DNA of 64,000 nt from the NCBI GenBank assembly GCA_017590115.1, contig JAGGNK010013558.1, forward strand, positions 12,327,752 through 12,391,751. Reading direction: 5' to 3'. A model generated the notes under the pieces. That model made no database searches, was not told the origin of the DNA, and saw only the letters and a list, made by a program, of their open reading frames with translations. Both the position numbers and the translations under genes were made by a program. Below are positions 53,597-64,000 of this stretch, piece by piece (within the stretch, counting starts at the first letter, position 1; each line of letters starts with the position of its first letter). The stretch is from Montifringilla adamsi (lineage: Eukaryota > Chordata > Aves > Passeriformes > Passeridae).

Positions 53597-54922
53597 CTAT
53601 ACTTGACAGAAAAGTAATACTGTCTGGGTTTTTTGCTTTCACTAACTATGACAGGCAATTTCTGTCCCAACTTGAGAATTCCATCAAACCTGCTATTTGC
53701 ATTTGGGATAAAGCATCAAATGGACATTTCCCATGGGATACAGACTGCTTGCTGTCCAGTAGATTCATCTTTCTTAAGTACATTAGCAAAAGGGAAGCAA
53801 AAGATGTCCCTGTGCTGAATGCATTGCACCAGCAGCAAGTTTCTACCAGTGCTGAGAAATTGTGCCCTTAATATAAGTGCTGAGTAACCACCAGCCCTGC
53901 TGCTTGAGGAGCACTTGGAACTGTATAGAAGGCTTGCAGGAAAAGGACTTCCATTAGTATCCATTATGCTGTGATTTATGTTATGGGCTTAAAATAGCAA
54001 AAAATTAAACAGTACTATTTAACCTAGAGTCTAAAAAAAGGCACAAAGACTTTGTGGAAAAAAAAAAATTGTAACTGTTCAGATTTCATTTCCAAGAACT
54101 TTAACAGAGTGTTGCTTTGATTTGCCAGCTTTGCTTGCTGGCAGAAGTGAAATTGAGACAATTTCACTGTCTGCAGAGGTAAAGAATACCCTTTTGGCAA
54201 GGCAAGTTTTCCAGCTCTATGCAAATGTTATTCAACAGAAGTAACTAAACCTCTTGTGATTGCTTTAAAACATAATCTTTTTGGTCTGCAGCACATTGCA
54301 CTTAACTAAGTACTCAGTGATGATAGAGTGGGTCTTAGGGCAAGACCAAAGAGCCCTTTTTAATCTGAACATAGGAATGAACTCTGTTCACAGCTACACA
54401 GTCTGCTTTCAAACAAATGATCATGAAGCACACAAGTACTATAAAATAAATACAATACATTCAGAGTTTTCAACACTGTAGAGAGCTGTTAAGACTTCCC
54501 TAGCTCCTCAATGTAATGCATATAGAACATTCCCTTCTATACAGTGCTACCTCCAGGTACCCACACCTCCTTTAAATGCAACATAGCTCAGACAACTTTC
54601 CTCTCTTGCCTGGATTCTCATCAGTCTCTGATTCTGTAAAACATTATATCGTTCCTTTAGGAAAAAAAATATTGCACTTCTAAAAATGCATAAAAATCAA
54701 ACCGAGTTCCCATTAACTCCACCACACAGTCTGTTATTTAAAATAGGACTTTTCCAAAACTGTATCTCTAGTTCTTCTGCGTTCTGCCTCCATTCTCCAC
54801 CGGGATATCCTCAGAACATCGTCCCTTAGCGAGCTCCTTACGGTTTTGCCAGCAGCCATTTGACACACAGCGTGAGCTATCCGAGACACCCGTGGCTGGG
54901 AGTCACAGCTGTGTGCCCAGGC

Positions 54923-55120
54923 TCAGGATTTCATGGTGCAGATGGGAACCACAATGACCAGGATAACCGTGCAAGCGGCCGCTGCGATCAGGGCAGCGAT
55001 CTTGCAAACCTTTGCCCTCCTGAACTCGGCTTCTTTCCGTTTCAGCAAGGAATCGTAGCCAGGAGTATAAATGTCTTCCATCCAGTACTCTAAGTTGTTT
55101 GGGTTTAAAGATTCTTGAGT
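54923..55120 (-). CDS. MINAR1: MINAR1 last coding exon 4 (residues 856-920, membrane anchor)
   Basis: The exon has 65 codons plus TGA (54925-54923). The acceptor is a T-rich tract ending in TTTTTAG (55127-55121). The peptide starts TQESLNPNN, includes YTPGYDSLLK, then a charged stretch (KRKEAEFRRAK), and then a 21-residue hydrophobic helix at protein residues 896-916, ending PICTMKS. The positive charges just before the helix and the very short tail behind it fit a C-terminal (tail) anchor with an N-in orientation by the positive-inside rule. This exon is the only source of a membrane segment, so any transcript lacking it should encode a soluble protein. The exon has no starting ATG in its true frame and is best recognised by homology to MINAR1 and MINAR2. 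Confidence 0.94.
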   Translation of the reverse strand, partial: TQESLNPNNLEYWMEDIYTPGYDSLLKRKEAEFRRAKVCKIAALIAAAACTVILVIVVPICTMKS

Positions 55121-58100
55121 CTAAAAATTGAAAGGAAACGGTTGTTAATTGTCTGGGGTCTGCCATTAATAAAAAAAAGTGAACAAAGCAGATGTATCCA
55201 ACCGCACCTGGATCTGCTGTCAGGATAAGTGGGTTATTGCCACTTCTCACACCCCTTCATCTCCTGGTCCCAATTCCACAAAGCTGATGAAAGTGGTAAA
55301 AAAATACTGCAAAAAATAGACTCCTGCAACAGTAAGATTCTGCTCCAAAATCCCTCACGTACCTCTGATTTACCGGAAACTTCGTCATCTCGGATGGCAT
55401 TTAAATAAGATCTCTTTAATCTGCTCGACAGCAGAGGTGTCAGCAAGTGCTGGCCTGTTACTGCTAATAATTTTTAAATTATTAAAGCTTAGCTGATGGG
55501 AAAGGTTCTTAATATATGCTCCTCATGCACTACATTTCATAAAACTAACCCTAATTTTGTCACCATGGCTTGCTTGCAGGGCATGATAACCCAGCCCCAT
55601 CCAGCATCCAGCCCTGCTGCAGGGGCAGTTTACAGACCCCTCCTCTGGCATGGCATTGCCTGGAGACACAGGCAACCTGCAGAACTTCATCAGTATTTTC
55701 ATCTGAATTGCTTATTTTTTATGCCTTACAGCTTTTAGTTCCTAAGTATTTATGAGCTCTTAAAGCTTTCCATTTCAACCTTGCTTGTTTTTCCCCCTTT
55801 AACCTCTGCGTTAGAGGAAAATAAGGGGAAAACTGGGGAAACCCAAACACTACGCATTATATTGAACTTATCAGCAGAAAGGAATAAAGCAAAAAGAACA
55901 TTTTGAAAAATGACAGTATTTCCCCAAAGCTGTCTCCTTTATCTGAGGCTCCAAAAGCCCATTTCTTTAAAAAAAATGAGAGATTCCATATAAAAATATT
56001 ACGGTGAGAATACCCTAACACACACCATTTCTGTGCTTGTAACAGTCCTGATCCAAAGCTTGTTGGACTCTGCAAAGAAACTCCAGCTGACTTGAGAAGG
56101 ATTTGACTAATCCTTTAGCCTTTAATTGACTAATTCAGATTTTGTGGCCATGAGCTACTGGCTGAAACGTTGCTTTTCCTGATACCCGCATTTGTTTTAT
56201 GTAAAGAACTACTAAAAGAAGTAGTTCTATAGCTATCTCAGAAATAAACAATGAAAATTGAGCAATGATTTTATGACCATTTTATGGACACCTCTATGAT
56301 AGTGTTAGGATGCTGAAACAGAGGCCATCAGACACATCTGTGATTGTATCTTTAGGGCTTTGAATGACCTGTTTCAGCCTTGTGAAAAAAGGCAGCAATC
56401 TCATCTCTAAAGGCTTCAGAAAATAGCCTGATACTGTTTCATCCCAGTGGATCATCATACACAAAGCAAAGCAATGAATCTCACACAGAGCCCACACCTG
56501 GGACAAGCTTTGGGCCTGAGTAGTTTTGCCATTTCTTTTTTTGGAGGAAAACCCAGCAGACTTGTCAGGCTCCAGGAGAAATTTTAAGTAAACAAAGGTA
56601 GAAAAACCCCAAAGACAGGCATAGTATGCTTCAAGGAAATTGCAGTTTTGGACCTGTCTGCCTTGGCATTGACCTTTTAAACACTTCAGAAGGAAGATGC
56701 ATTATTAAAAAGGCCCATTACTGTTAATCAGCTTCCTTTCCCATTTCATTGCCAGACGTAGGAATGTTCATTAAGGCATAATGTATTTACTTTCAGTTCT
56801 AATAAACTTAATCACTGGGAAAAAAGCCCCCACTCATCAGTCTGTGTCTATTTTTTAAGTTCGTCAGTAAGCTCCATTACATAGTCTAGACATGGGCTTT
56901 GTGGGATAGATGCAATTCTGACAATCTTTTTGGAGGGAGAGAATCAAACCAGTAAACTTCTATCACCTTTATCCTAAAGATAAATGATGGCAATAAGCCG
57001 ATTTCTCTGGTTTGCTCACAGTCATGCAGAGCTGCTTACAGAGAACAAAACAGCCCAATGAGGAGCAGATGGAGAACACTTCTCCCAGAGGGGCTTTGCT
57101 TCCAAATATCACCTCCCTTATTGCCTCACCCAGCAGGTAAGTGATGCTTTGTGACTGCCTGCGGCAGAGGAACTTCTTCCAGCCCATTCCTACTCTAGCA
57201 TACAGCCTGCAATGCCAGGGTTAGGAATTTAGTAAGCCCTCTAAAGTTTTTAAGACCCAAAAAGCAGCAGGGAGCTGAGGCAAGATGCAGCCTGCTCCCT
57301 GTGCTGCTTGGTTTCTCTCTGAGTGCACATTAGTGGCAGCAAGGAGCAGGGGCTGGTGAGGACAGGGAAGTTTGCACGTGCCAAGCAGGGAGGTGAATTT
57401 GTTGTGCACAAATTCCTGCACCAACACTCATGGAAGTTGCACTACAACTGTGTGGGCGATAGTTTCAAATCCAAATCAGCCAGCTCAGGGTCCTGAGGAA
57501 CAGCAACCTGATGCTTTCCTAGGGATTAGTCTGATGGGTTTGGAGCTGGCTTAGGTACCTCAGCACCGAGCCACTGAGGGCTGGCATGGAGCAGCAAAGT
57601 CTCAGACTCTTCCCCAGCAGACAAGCTGTGGAGACAAGCAGAATCCCTCCTGGAGCACAGCTGTACCCCACAGACTGCTGCCCACAGATCCCAAAATGCC
57701 TGAGGTCAGCACCAGACCTCCCCACTGGTCCTACATTCTACTGTCAAAGTGCATATAAAGGATACACAGTTATTTGCACATCAGTGTGCATTTCATTGTG
57801 CGACATATTTTGGGTTTTGAGACCAAGAAATGCAACATTTCTTTGGTCTTCAACTCATTTTGGATGTCATTTTTCAGGTCTCCTCTTTAAACCTCTGCTC
57901 AGATATTTTCCTTCCTAAAAGATGTGTTGTGTTTATCAGACTATAAAGGGTATCCAATGGGTGCGCTCATTTTATGTCAGGTTTGTGATTTTATGTCAGG
58001 AAAACGTTAATGCAAAATTTGAATGTGTCTCCTCTGCTTGTTGCACAAGAGCCTGCACACTTACAAGCTGAACCAAAATGCAAACTAGACACAGCATTAG

Positions 58101-61100
58101 TTGCCTGGCTGGTTTCCAACAGCCACTTCAAAGCTTCCACAGTGACGTGTTTCAAAACCAGGCGTGGTATTGAACATCTTCTACAAGTATTTGATGTCTC
58201 GTGTTCCTAGTAAAATGGAAGAAAACCCCAACCTTAACACTGCAATTCCCTGTGAATAATTCAGAGATGGAGGAAAAGGCAGCAGCCCCAGCTCCTGCAC
58301 CACTCTGCCTTGCTGCAGTTAGGCTTAGAAGACATCTCTCCATTGCAGAATAAGCTGGGAGCATCAGCCTGTCAAGGATCACCATTCAGCAATGAAACAT
58401 TCACATTCTTCATTGTCCCTGGCCAGGATGGATAGGGATCAGCAAGATTAGAGGCTCAACAATCCACAGCTCTTTCCTGAGCTATCCAAATCCCTTCTTA
58501 AATGTATATTCTGGCAACATCCATTTGCAATCAAGCTATTCAAATTAAACAAATGAGACTCACTTGTAGATCCAAGGCTGCAATCTTGCCTTTATCCCCC
58601 GAATTCCTCGTGTATTCCTCTATGGTCCATGATGGCTGGGCACGTTTCACTTCAGCCAGCTCTGTCAACCTCATGTCTGTGTAGAGAGGGTTGCTTTTCA
58701 TGTGTGACTTGAGTGATGCAGGGTAGGGATGAGGACTAAAGACTTGTTCAATCAAGAAAGCATCTTTTGGTTGTTTAGAGAGTCTATGTGGCTGTGGGAT
58801 TTCATATTGCCTGTCTGCCTGCAATAGGGTTTAAAAGAATTTGAGAGAAAAAACAAGACTATGAGGGAGTTAAACACAAAAGACAGAGATATTCCTTTCA
58901 GAAGCACCATATAATAAAAAATAGACCAGCTAGGATAAAGTTTTTGGATGGCCTTCATCCATTTGCCCACCTTCTTCTCACAAACAAACCAAAGAGGTAT
59001 TGAGGTATTTCACAGACACAACTCCAACACGAACACAATGCTGACAGAGCAGAAGAAATTTAGGGTTTGTGCTGTTCAGAGATCAAAAAATATTCTGAAA
59101 ATGACCCTGACATCCAGAGAAGCCCAGCTGATCTGCAAAAGCTGAGAGACACAAGCAGGCTTCCAGATTTCTGTTTCCAGATCAAATCCTAATGTGAAGT
59201 ATTCTTCAGGGATGCCCCCAGCCTGACACTGTAGCATCCATGGCACCATCCAGTGTCAGCCACAGGCCACAGAAGGAGTCTGGGAGGACTCTCAAAATCA
59301 GCATGTCATCCTAAGAAAAGCAATGTGCACAAAAGCCAAGGTTTGGGCTGACTGAGGACGGCCTTCCTCCCCCTCTGCAATCTAGCAATAACCCATGTTT
59401 TGTGGTTTCCTGTTCACCCAAACACACTTCTTTCCACCAAACCTCTTCCTCTCTGTTCTCAACCCTTCTCTGCCCTCACACCCCACTGCAGAAGGCACAG
59501 CGTGCCTGTTGTGTGGTCACAACTGACCAGGGGCTGCAGGACCCCCTCCCCAAACAGGAACAAGCACCCACCCCGTGCAGCTTCACTGAGCAGCACCCAG
59601 AGCCCCAAGGACATCCCTGGGGTCAGTCAAGGGGGCACAGGGAAGCTGCTGGGAGGATGGGCAGAGTTTTTCTGCCCAGCCAAACCAAGAGCACAGCTAT
59701 GCTGCAGCTCCACAGCAGGAGGCTTAGGACTCATTTAAATGACCATGAAAGTCAGATAGAGAGAACATAACTACAATGAGCATCTCACTGTTCACATACA
59801 AGGTTTTTTTCCTTGAGGGGTTTGAATCCATGAATCTATTTTATAGAAGTACATACTTCTCTGATAAAAGCCATCACAATTCAATTTCAAAATATCCCTT
59901 CTAAAACAATCACTAGACAATTTCAATTTTCCCCACACCCTTTTCACTAAGGTAATTACCAGGCCTCCTTATATTGCTGCAGATGATGGAGAATACCATT
60001 ACCTTCCCAAGATGTCACCCACATTACCACCCTTTCTTTGCAAAAAAGCAAAGCTTTTGAGAAGCAACTTGGCCATTTTGCAGCTGCCAAGCAAGAACCT
60101 ACAGGTACAAAACCACTCAATTATGATAACAATAAAGGCAGGCATAACATGGCAGGGCAAAGCATTGTCATACCCCGAGGCTTGTGATGACTATGGAAAG
60201 CATTCATAATCACAGTATTTTTAAGCATTTATTGTGTGAGTTAAAGTTGAAATTACCTCTTTAGATTTCCTGTGCCAGTCCTTATTTTCTCCTCCATCTC
60301 TCTCTTTCACCTCCTCCTCTGTAATGCCAACTTGGTTGGTGTAAGTAATAGCTCTCCAGTCTCGGGGAGAGTTTGAAATACTTGCTATTTTGGATTCGGT
60401 TGCACTGTTTTCTTCTGTTAGTGATCTTGATGATCTCCTAGTAAACAAACTTTTTTTTAAGGCTTTTACTCGAAGACTCTCACTATTACTTCCACTGGCA
60501 TCTGAACAGCACCATTCTGGATTATTCTCCAGTTTGCCTCCATGAGGAGTATTGTGGCACTGAAATATCTGCGGGGAGTTGCTCTCATCTGACGCGGCAT
60601 CGCTTGTCAAAGAGTTGAGATCTATTTGTACACTGACCTTCTCTGGCTGCTGGATTTTTTGATCCAGCTTGCTTAGTTTTCCCAGGACTTGAGAGATTTC
60701 TTCTCGGACACCTGAGAGAGATTCCAGTTTCTTCTCTATTTCACCAATCCTCAAGACTAATTTGCAGACACTCGTTTTCAGTTCATCATCTGTGTTACTG
60801 ACATCTGTCCTGACCACTTTATCCAGTTTGTTACAGGCACTCCCATTGGAGATCTTAGTCAAATTGTGCTCAGGTGAGCTCTCACAGTCTGATTTATGCA
60901 CCTGAGACAAGGAACCAGTGCTGTTGTAGCATGAGGACTGCATCACTCCCGTGGATCCGCTGATGCTCATGTCATCCAAGAACCGGAAAATGTCACTGAT
61001 GTCATCACTCACGATTTCAGAGTCGTCATCCGACTGCTTCAGAGAGTGCCGCTCGCCGTACTTGGCTTGGCCTGCTGCACACAAATCCTTGCATTTCTTG

Positions 61101-62566
61101 TGCTCCAGAACCTGCTGCTCCGTTTGCGTCCCAACACTCATGGTCCTGTCAATGCTTAAGATCTGGACAGAAGTACAGTTAATGCTTTTATCCTTAAACT
61201 TTTTGACTGGCTCGTGTTTCTCCACATCCAGAATGGAAGGAATTTCCTTAGGTTTATGCCCGTTGGGTTTCACAGCATAGCTTGCCTGCATAATTGGTTG
61301 CTGATCTTTTGCATTTAGGTAGGACTGATGCCTGTCAACTGAAGGAAAGTTTGGAGATGGGTTGCTTGAATTCTGGTATCGTGGTTTCTCTTCAGACTGC
61401 TTCCTATTAAAAAATGAACGCTCAAAGTCAGGGACCTCCTCAGTATTTAAACTCCAGCTTTTAGCTGGCCAGGCAGTTTGCTTGGTTGGCTTTCCAGTCC
61501 ATTTTTTGGTTTCCTGTGGTCCAAGAACAGTAGTTGGGCCAAAATATGTTGAAGCTTGAAGATCATCTAAACTTTCGTGCTTCACTCGCCTTTTGTCCGA
61601 TATAGGAGAATAAATTGGATTCAAGTACTGGCTGCTGTATGGCATTTCAAAGCTGTGGTTGAAGAAAGTCTGCTTAGAGCTTTCTTTCCTGTTCTGAGGC
61701 TCTCTGTGTCCATCTTCTGGTGTTTTGTTGGATGGTATTAAGTTGGGAGATATTGTAATCAGATTATGAAAATCTTCTTTGAATATATTTCTTTTCTGGA
61801 CACACGACTGCATCATGAACGGCTCATCATTTGAAATGAAAGTTTCTTTTATGCCTGCACTTATAGGCAAGGAATCCTGGTCTGAAATAGATTCATTTTC
61901 AATGTTCATGGGGAAGTACGTACTCTGCATCTCACAGGGTGGGGATGTGGCGATGGAGTAGGACGCCAGGGCCTGCAGCCTGTCCAGAGAGGCAGCCCGG
62001 CCCTTCATGTCCTTATTAACGCCAAGCAAGAAGTTGGGTTCTGACGAGGGGACAAACTGCTGGCAGTCTTTGCAGTCCATCTTTCTGCATTTCGAAGACC
62101 TTCTGACAGGAAAGCCCCGGCTGAAGTCCTGGTCGTTGAGCTCACAGTTGGGCACGCAGTCAGGCACACAGTCTGCCATATTGCAGATCTCTGTGTCAGA
62201 CCTGCAGGACTCGAAGGACTCCTTCTTCTTCACTTTGTGCCTTGCAACTGGAAGCTTCTCCTTGGCCACTCCCCCGTTCATTTGTATGAGGTTGAATATT
62301 GTTACTATATCTGCTGCAACCATGATTTTCTTTGATTGCTGATTGTTTACAGTGCATCTCATTTTGTCTTTGAACAAAGTCGCCGGGAAATTAGGATCCA
62401 GGCAAGCAGTATAAAACAGCACGCTTCTGAGCTTGGCCAGCTGGGATAAATCAAACCTTGCACACAGGGACTTGCAGAGATCCTGGTAAGAAACAGTATT
62501 CTGTTTTGTGTCCAGCTCCTCCAATATCTTCACCAGGAAGAGTGAGGATTCCTGGTTGGACTCCAT
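54923..62566 (-). CDS. MINAR1: MINAR1, membrane integral NOTCH2-associated receptor 1 (spliced CDS, three coding exons, 920 aa)
   Basis: The coding sequence joins 62566-60257, 58818-58564 and 55120-54923 on the minus strand with no frameshift or internal stop. The product is 920 aa, close to the roughly 916 aa of the human protein as I remember it. Residues 1-105 are a conserved N-terminal segment, 121-170 are cysteine-rich, 593-640 are a likely coiled coil, and 896-916 are a single hydrophobic helix followed by only four residues (TMKS). The C-terminal third carries the block shared with the paralogue MINAR2: NPLYTDMRL (from 813), PSWTIEEY (832-839) and YTPGYDSLLK (873-882). From the literature, MINAR1 is a membrane protein that binds and stabilises NOTCH2, restrains angiogenesis and cell growth, and (as UBTOR) affects DEPTOR/mTOR signalling. 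The extreme C-terminal helix suggests a tail anchor with most of the protein in the cytosol; that is inference. I see nothing broken in this copy. Confidence 0.95.
55121..58563 (-). other. MINAR1: MINAR1 intron between exons 3 and 4
   Basis: This is a GT-AG intron of 3443 bases, phase 0, with donor GTGAGT and acceptor TTTTTAG. It contains only short chance open frames on both strands and no repeat that I recognise. Confidence 0.88.
58564..58818 (-). CDS. MINAR1: MINAR1 coding exon 3 (residues 771-855)
   Basis: The exon has 85 codons, phase 0 at both ends. The acceptor is TTGCAG (58824-58819), preceded by a T-rich tract, and the donor is GTGAGT (58563-58558), a near-consensus 5' splice site. 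The peptide starts ADRQYEIPQ and ends AALDLQ. It carries NPLYTDMRL and PSWTIEEY, which recur in MINAR2 and mark the conserved C-terminal (UPF0258/MINAR) domain. A second AG four bases into the exon could be used as an acceptor but would break the frame, so the upstream AG is chosen. The flanking frame reads on for a few residues past the exon but is not coding there. Confidence 0.93.
58819..60256 (-). other. MINAR1: MINAR1 intron between exons 2 and 3
   Basis: This is a GT-AG intron of 1438 bases, phase 0. Its donor is GTAATT, a moderately weak 5' splice site. An AATAAA lies at 60233-60228, within the first 30 bases. A GC-richer stretch at about 59400-59700 gives overlapping plus-strand open frames with no recognisable domain. 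I see no repeat element in the intron. Confidence 0.88.
60228..60233 (-). terminator. MINAR1: Candidate intronic polyadenylation signal after MINAR1 exon 2
   Basis: An AATAAA hexamer lies about 23 bases past the exon 2 donor on the minus strand and overlaps the codons just before the read-through stop (TAA at 60223-60221). If used, it would end the transcript in intron 2 and add VISTLTHTINA to residue 770. Downstream sequence is only mildly U/GU-rich, so activity is uncertain. Confidence 0.3.
60257..62566 (-). CDS. MINAR1: MINAR1 coding exon 2 (residues 1-770)
   Basis: This large exon encodes 770 of the 920 residues. The ATG at 62566 has a strong Kozak context (GCC before it, G after it) and is preceded directly by an in-frame TAA (62572-62570), so the start is secure. 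Visible features are a helical N-terminus; eight cysteines between residues 121 and 168 including a C133-C137-C141 ladder; serine-rich, probably disordered sequence over most of 200-590; a VGTQTE motif at 478-483; an acidic stretch at 512-532; a heptad-like coiled coil at about 593-640; and a basic patch near 701-714. The exon ends after AAAGAG at a GTAATT donor (60256-60251), phase 0. Unspliced reading adds 11 residues (VISTLTHTINA) and stops at 60221-60223, so the open frame is slightly longer than the exon. Confidence 0.95.
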
Positions 62567-62612
62567 GGCTTAAGCGTATTTTCCCGTTTAGCCTGGAAAC
62601 CACGTTCCGCTT
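62567..62612 (-). other. MINAR1: MINAR1 5' UTR segment of exon 2 and its acceptor
   Basis: A pyrimidine-containing tract ending TGTTGCTGTAG (AG at 62614-62613) precedes 46 bases that run into the start codon. This fits the family's gene structure, in which the first exon is non-coding and the ATG lies near the 5' end of a large second exon. The exact acceptor is a reading of the sequence, not proven by RNA. Confidence 0.7.
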
Positions 62613-64000
62613 CTACAGCAACACAAAAGAGATTGTAAGTCACCCACAGGTAATACCCAGGGCCTTGCAACTCAGCCAGAGGTGGGGCCTGCCTCCCTAA
62701 CCATGCCATCCAGGGCTTGCTTTTATAACCCATCCTCATGCTCTGAACTTCAGGCTGCAATCCTAGCATCCAATAAATCAATACTTAAATGGAATTGGGG
62801 TTTTATCCAAGAAGGCTCCTTTATGCCAATGTCTACTAAAGCAACCAAGTAAATAAACAGAAGAAGCTTTGGAGAGGCTGAACTAATGGCAGATACACAA
62901 GAGCCTGCACAGAATTTCAGCACAGAATTTCTTACCAACTTATGAGAGGTTCAAAGCACAGTTTGAGCATCAAATTGTCTGCAATAATTCCAGTCCTAGC
63001 CTAACCAGGGCTGATCTACTGTACCATGACATGTTTTCATATCTGAATGCAAATGGCTCTGAAGAAGATTTTCTGTCAATAAACTTCATATATGTTTTTA
63101 GAAGTTATCTGAGAACATAATTGCCATCTTGCTTACTTTAAACCATTATTTTCTCCTCTGCTCTGAATTATCTCCTTTGGATACTTTGACATATTTTTTC
63201 CCAGAAATACCTTTTCTTAAGTATAAAATTCAGGAATGGAAAATTTGCCAGGTCCCACGTGAAAAGTCTGTGTGGGCCCCATTTCAGCTCTAAAGTCCAA
63301 AATTTAGCAAAGAACAGGAGGAGTTAAAAAAAAAATCTCACTGAACCTTGAAACCAATCCAGCAGATGCTAGAAGGCTGGCTGCCAATCAGGATGGATTT
63401 GAAGACAGAGAAATATCAAGGACAGAGAACATCCTCTTCAGTGATGTGCTCCCAGTGAAGTCTAGGAGTGCATTTCCATTCACCATCCCGAAATGACAGG
63501 GCAGAGGTGAAGAGCAAAAGCTTCACATTTATGTGGATAACAGGAATAGCTCGAACATGCACAGCTAACACTAGCAAACATCTTGGAGAGAATATAAACC
63601 CCTGCACTTTCAGAATTGAAAACAACCTTCAGCTATTATGGATTAGGAAAGGATGTTGACAATTTTTCATCCATCTATTGTGAATATCCTTGTCGGTGTC
63701 TCTGCTGTTGGCTACTAGGAAAGACAGAGCACAGGCTGATGCAGTCTGCCAATTGCTATGGCTGGTCACTCTGTCTTTGTTATTCTTACTGATAGGAATG
63801 ACAAAAATCTTCTCAGTTTCCCAAAAAAGTGTGTTATCTTCCCCCATTCACTGCCACCCTCAGATGACCCCTGGAACTGGCCTCTCCTCCATCAAGTGCA
63901 GAATATCCACCCAAATGGCAAAGCACTGAAGTTAACATTGCAAGGTTTATTATTACTCATTCTAAAAGGCACCTTCTGGTCAAAAACCTCAGGACTCCTG
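62613..64000 (-). other. MINAR1: Presumed MINAR1 first intron (partial), no exon recognised
   Basis: This is the sequence upstream of the exon 2 acceptor, read to the window edge. I see no CpG-rich promoter or convincing non-coding exon, and only short chance open frames. The promoter and exon 1 probably lie to the right of the window. Confidence 0.5.

Larger units (their letters stand above)
51405..54922 (-). other. MINAR1: MINAR1 3' UTR (extent inferred)
   Basis: Downstream of the TGA, reading leftward, the first canonical polyadenylation signals are AATAAA at 51589-51584 and 51428-51423. This gives a 3' UTR near 3.5 kb, in keeping with the long mRNA known for this gene. An earlier ATTAAA near 54364-54359 could serve a shorter form. 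The segment from 51400 to 51900 is AT-rich with A/T homopolymers, typical of a distal 3' UTR. The segment 51960-52800 is unusually GC-rich and carries several chance open frames on both strands, so part of this interval may have another origin. Only the left boundary is uncertain. Confidence 0.55.

Noticed and set aside
54903..55250. 115-residue minus-strand frame over the last MINAR1 exon
   Set aside because: It is the wrong frame. The real exon reads TQESLNPNN to the TGA at 54923 in another frame and follows a good acceptor.
60951..62342. Several plus-strand frames opposite MINAR1 exon 2
   Set aside because: They are antisense shadows of the real coding exon.
1..64000. CRISPR arrays, phage or bacterial defence systems, endogenous retroviral genes
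   Set aside because: There are no regularly spaced repeats, no bacterial gene layout and no LTR pair or retroviral protein motif.

Overview
The window looks like nuclear DNA from a bird. It holds one protein-coding gene with introns, a very sparse repeat load, two clearly CR1-type LINE remnants (CR1 is the dominant repeat of birds and other sauropsids), three decayed MIR-like SINE relics, and no Alu, B1 or L1 elements. A passerine or other neoavian is plausible, but the sequence does not fix the species. There is no operon structure, CRISPR array, phage or plasmid feature.

The only gene I can support is MINAR1 (membrane integral NOTCH2 associated receptor 1; older names KIAA1024 and UBTOR) on the minus strand at the right end. 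Its three coding exons are at 62566-60257, 58818-58564 and 55120-54923. All introns are GT-AG and phase 0, and the exons join into one intact frame of 770 + 85 + 65 = 920 codons. A 46-base piece of 5' UTR precedes the ATG, after a good acceptor at 62613/62612. The first non-coding exon is not recognisable and probably lies beyond 64000. The 3' UTR runs leftward for about 3.5 kb to two canonical AATAAA signals at 51584-51589 and 51423-51428.

The left 51 kb (1 to about 51400) is a gene desert. I found no exon, intact ORF, tRNA or known microRNA there. In human, MINAR1 is followed on its 3' side by a long interval before MTHFS, and the layout here fits that, although MTHFS itself is not in the window. 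The desert holds the old CR1 3' end (22986-23290), a CR1 endonuclease-domain remnant (46370-46780), the MIR-like relics (10428, 16722, 19895), a few A/T homopolymers, a GC/CpG-rich patch (13550-13690), and several non-repetitive blocks with clustered homeodomain, POU-octamer or GATA-type words. Those blocks are the best candidates for conserved regulatory elements, but this is inference without an alignment.

The most useful observations beyond annotation are: an AATAAA inside intron 2 only about 23 nt past the exon 2 donor, with an in-frame stop, which could yield a MINAR1 isoform without its membrane anchor; a canonical-looking LC8 (DYNLL) binding motif VGTQTE at residues 478-483; a CxxxCxxxC micro-duplication in the cysteine-rich region; and a 14-bp perfect homeodomain palindrome at 10346-10359. 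I did not find a wholly new biological system.
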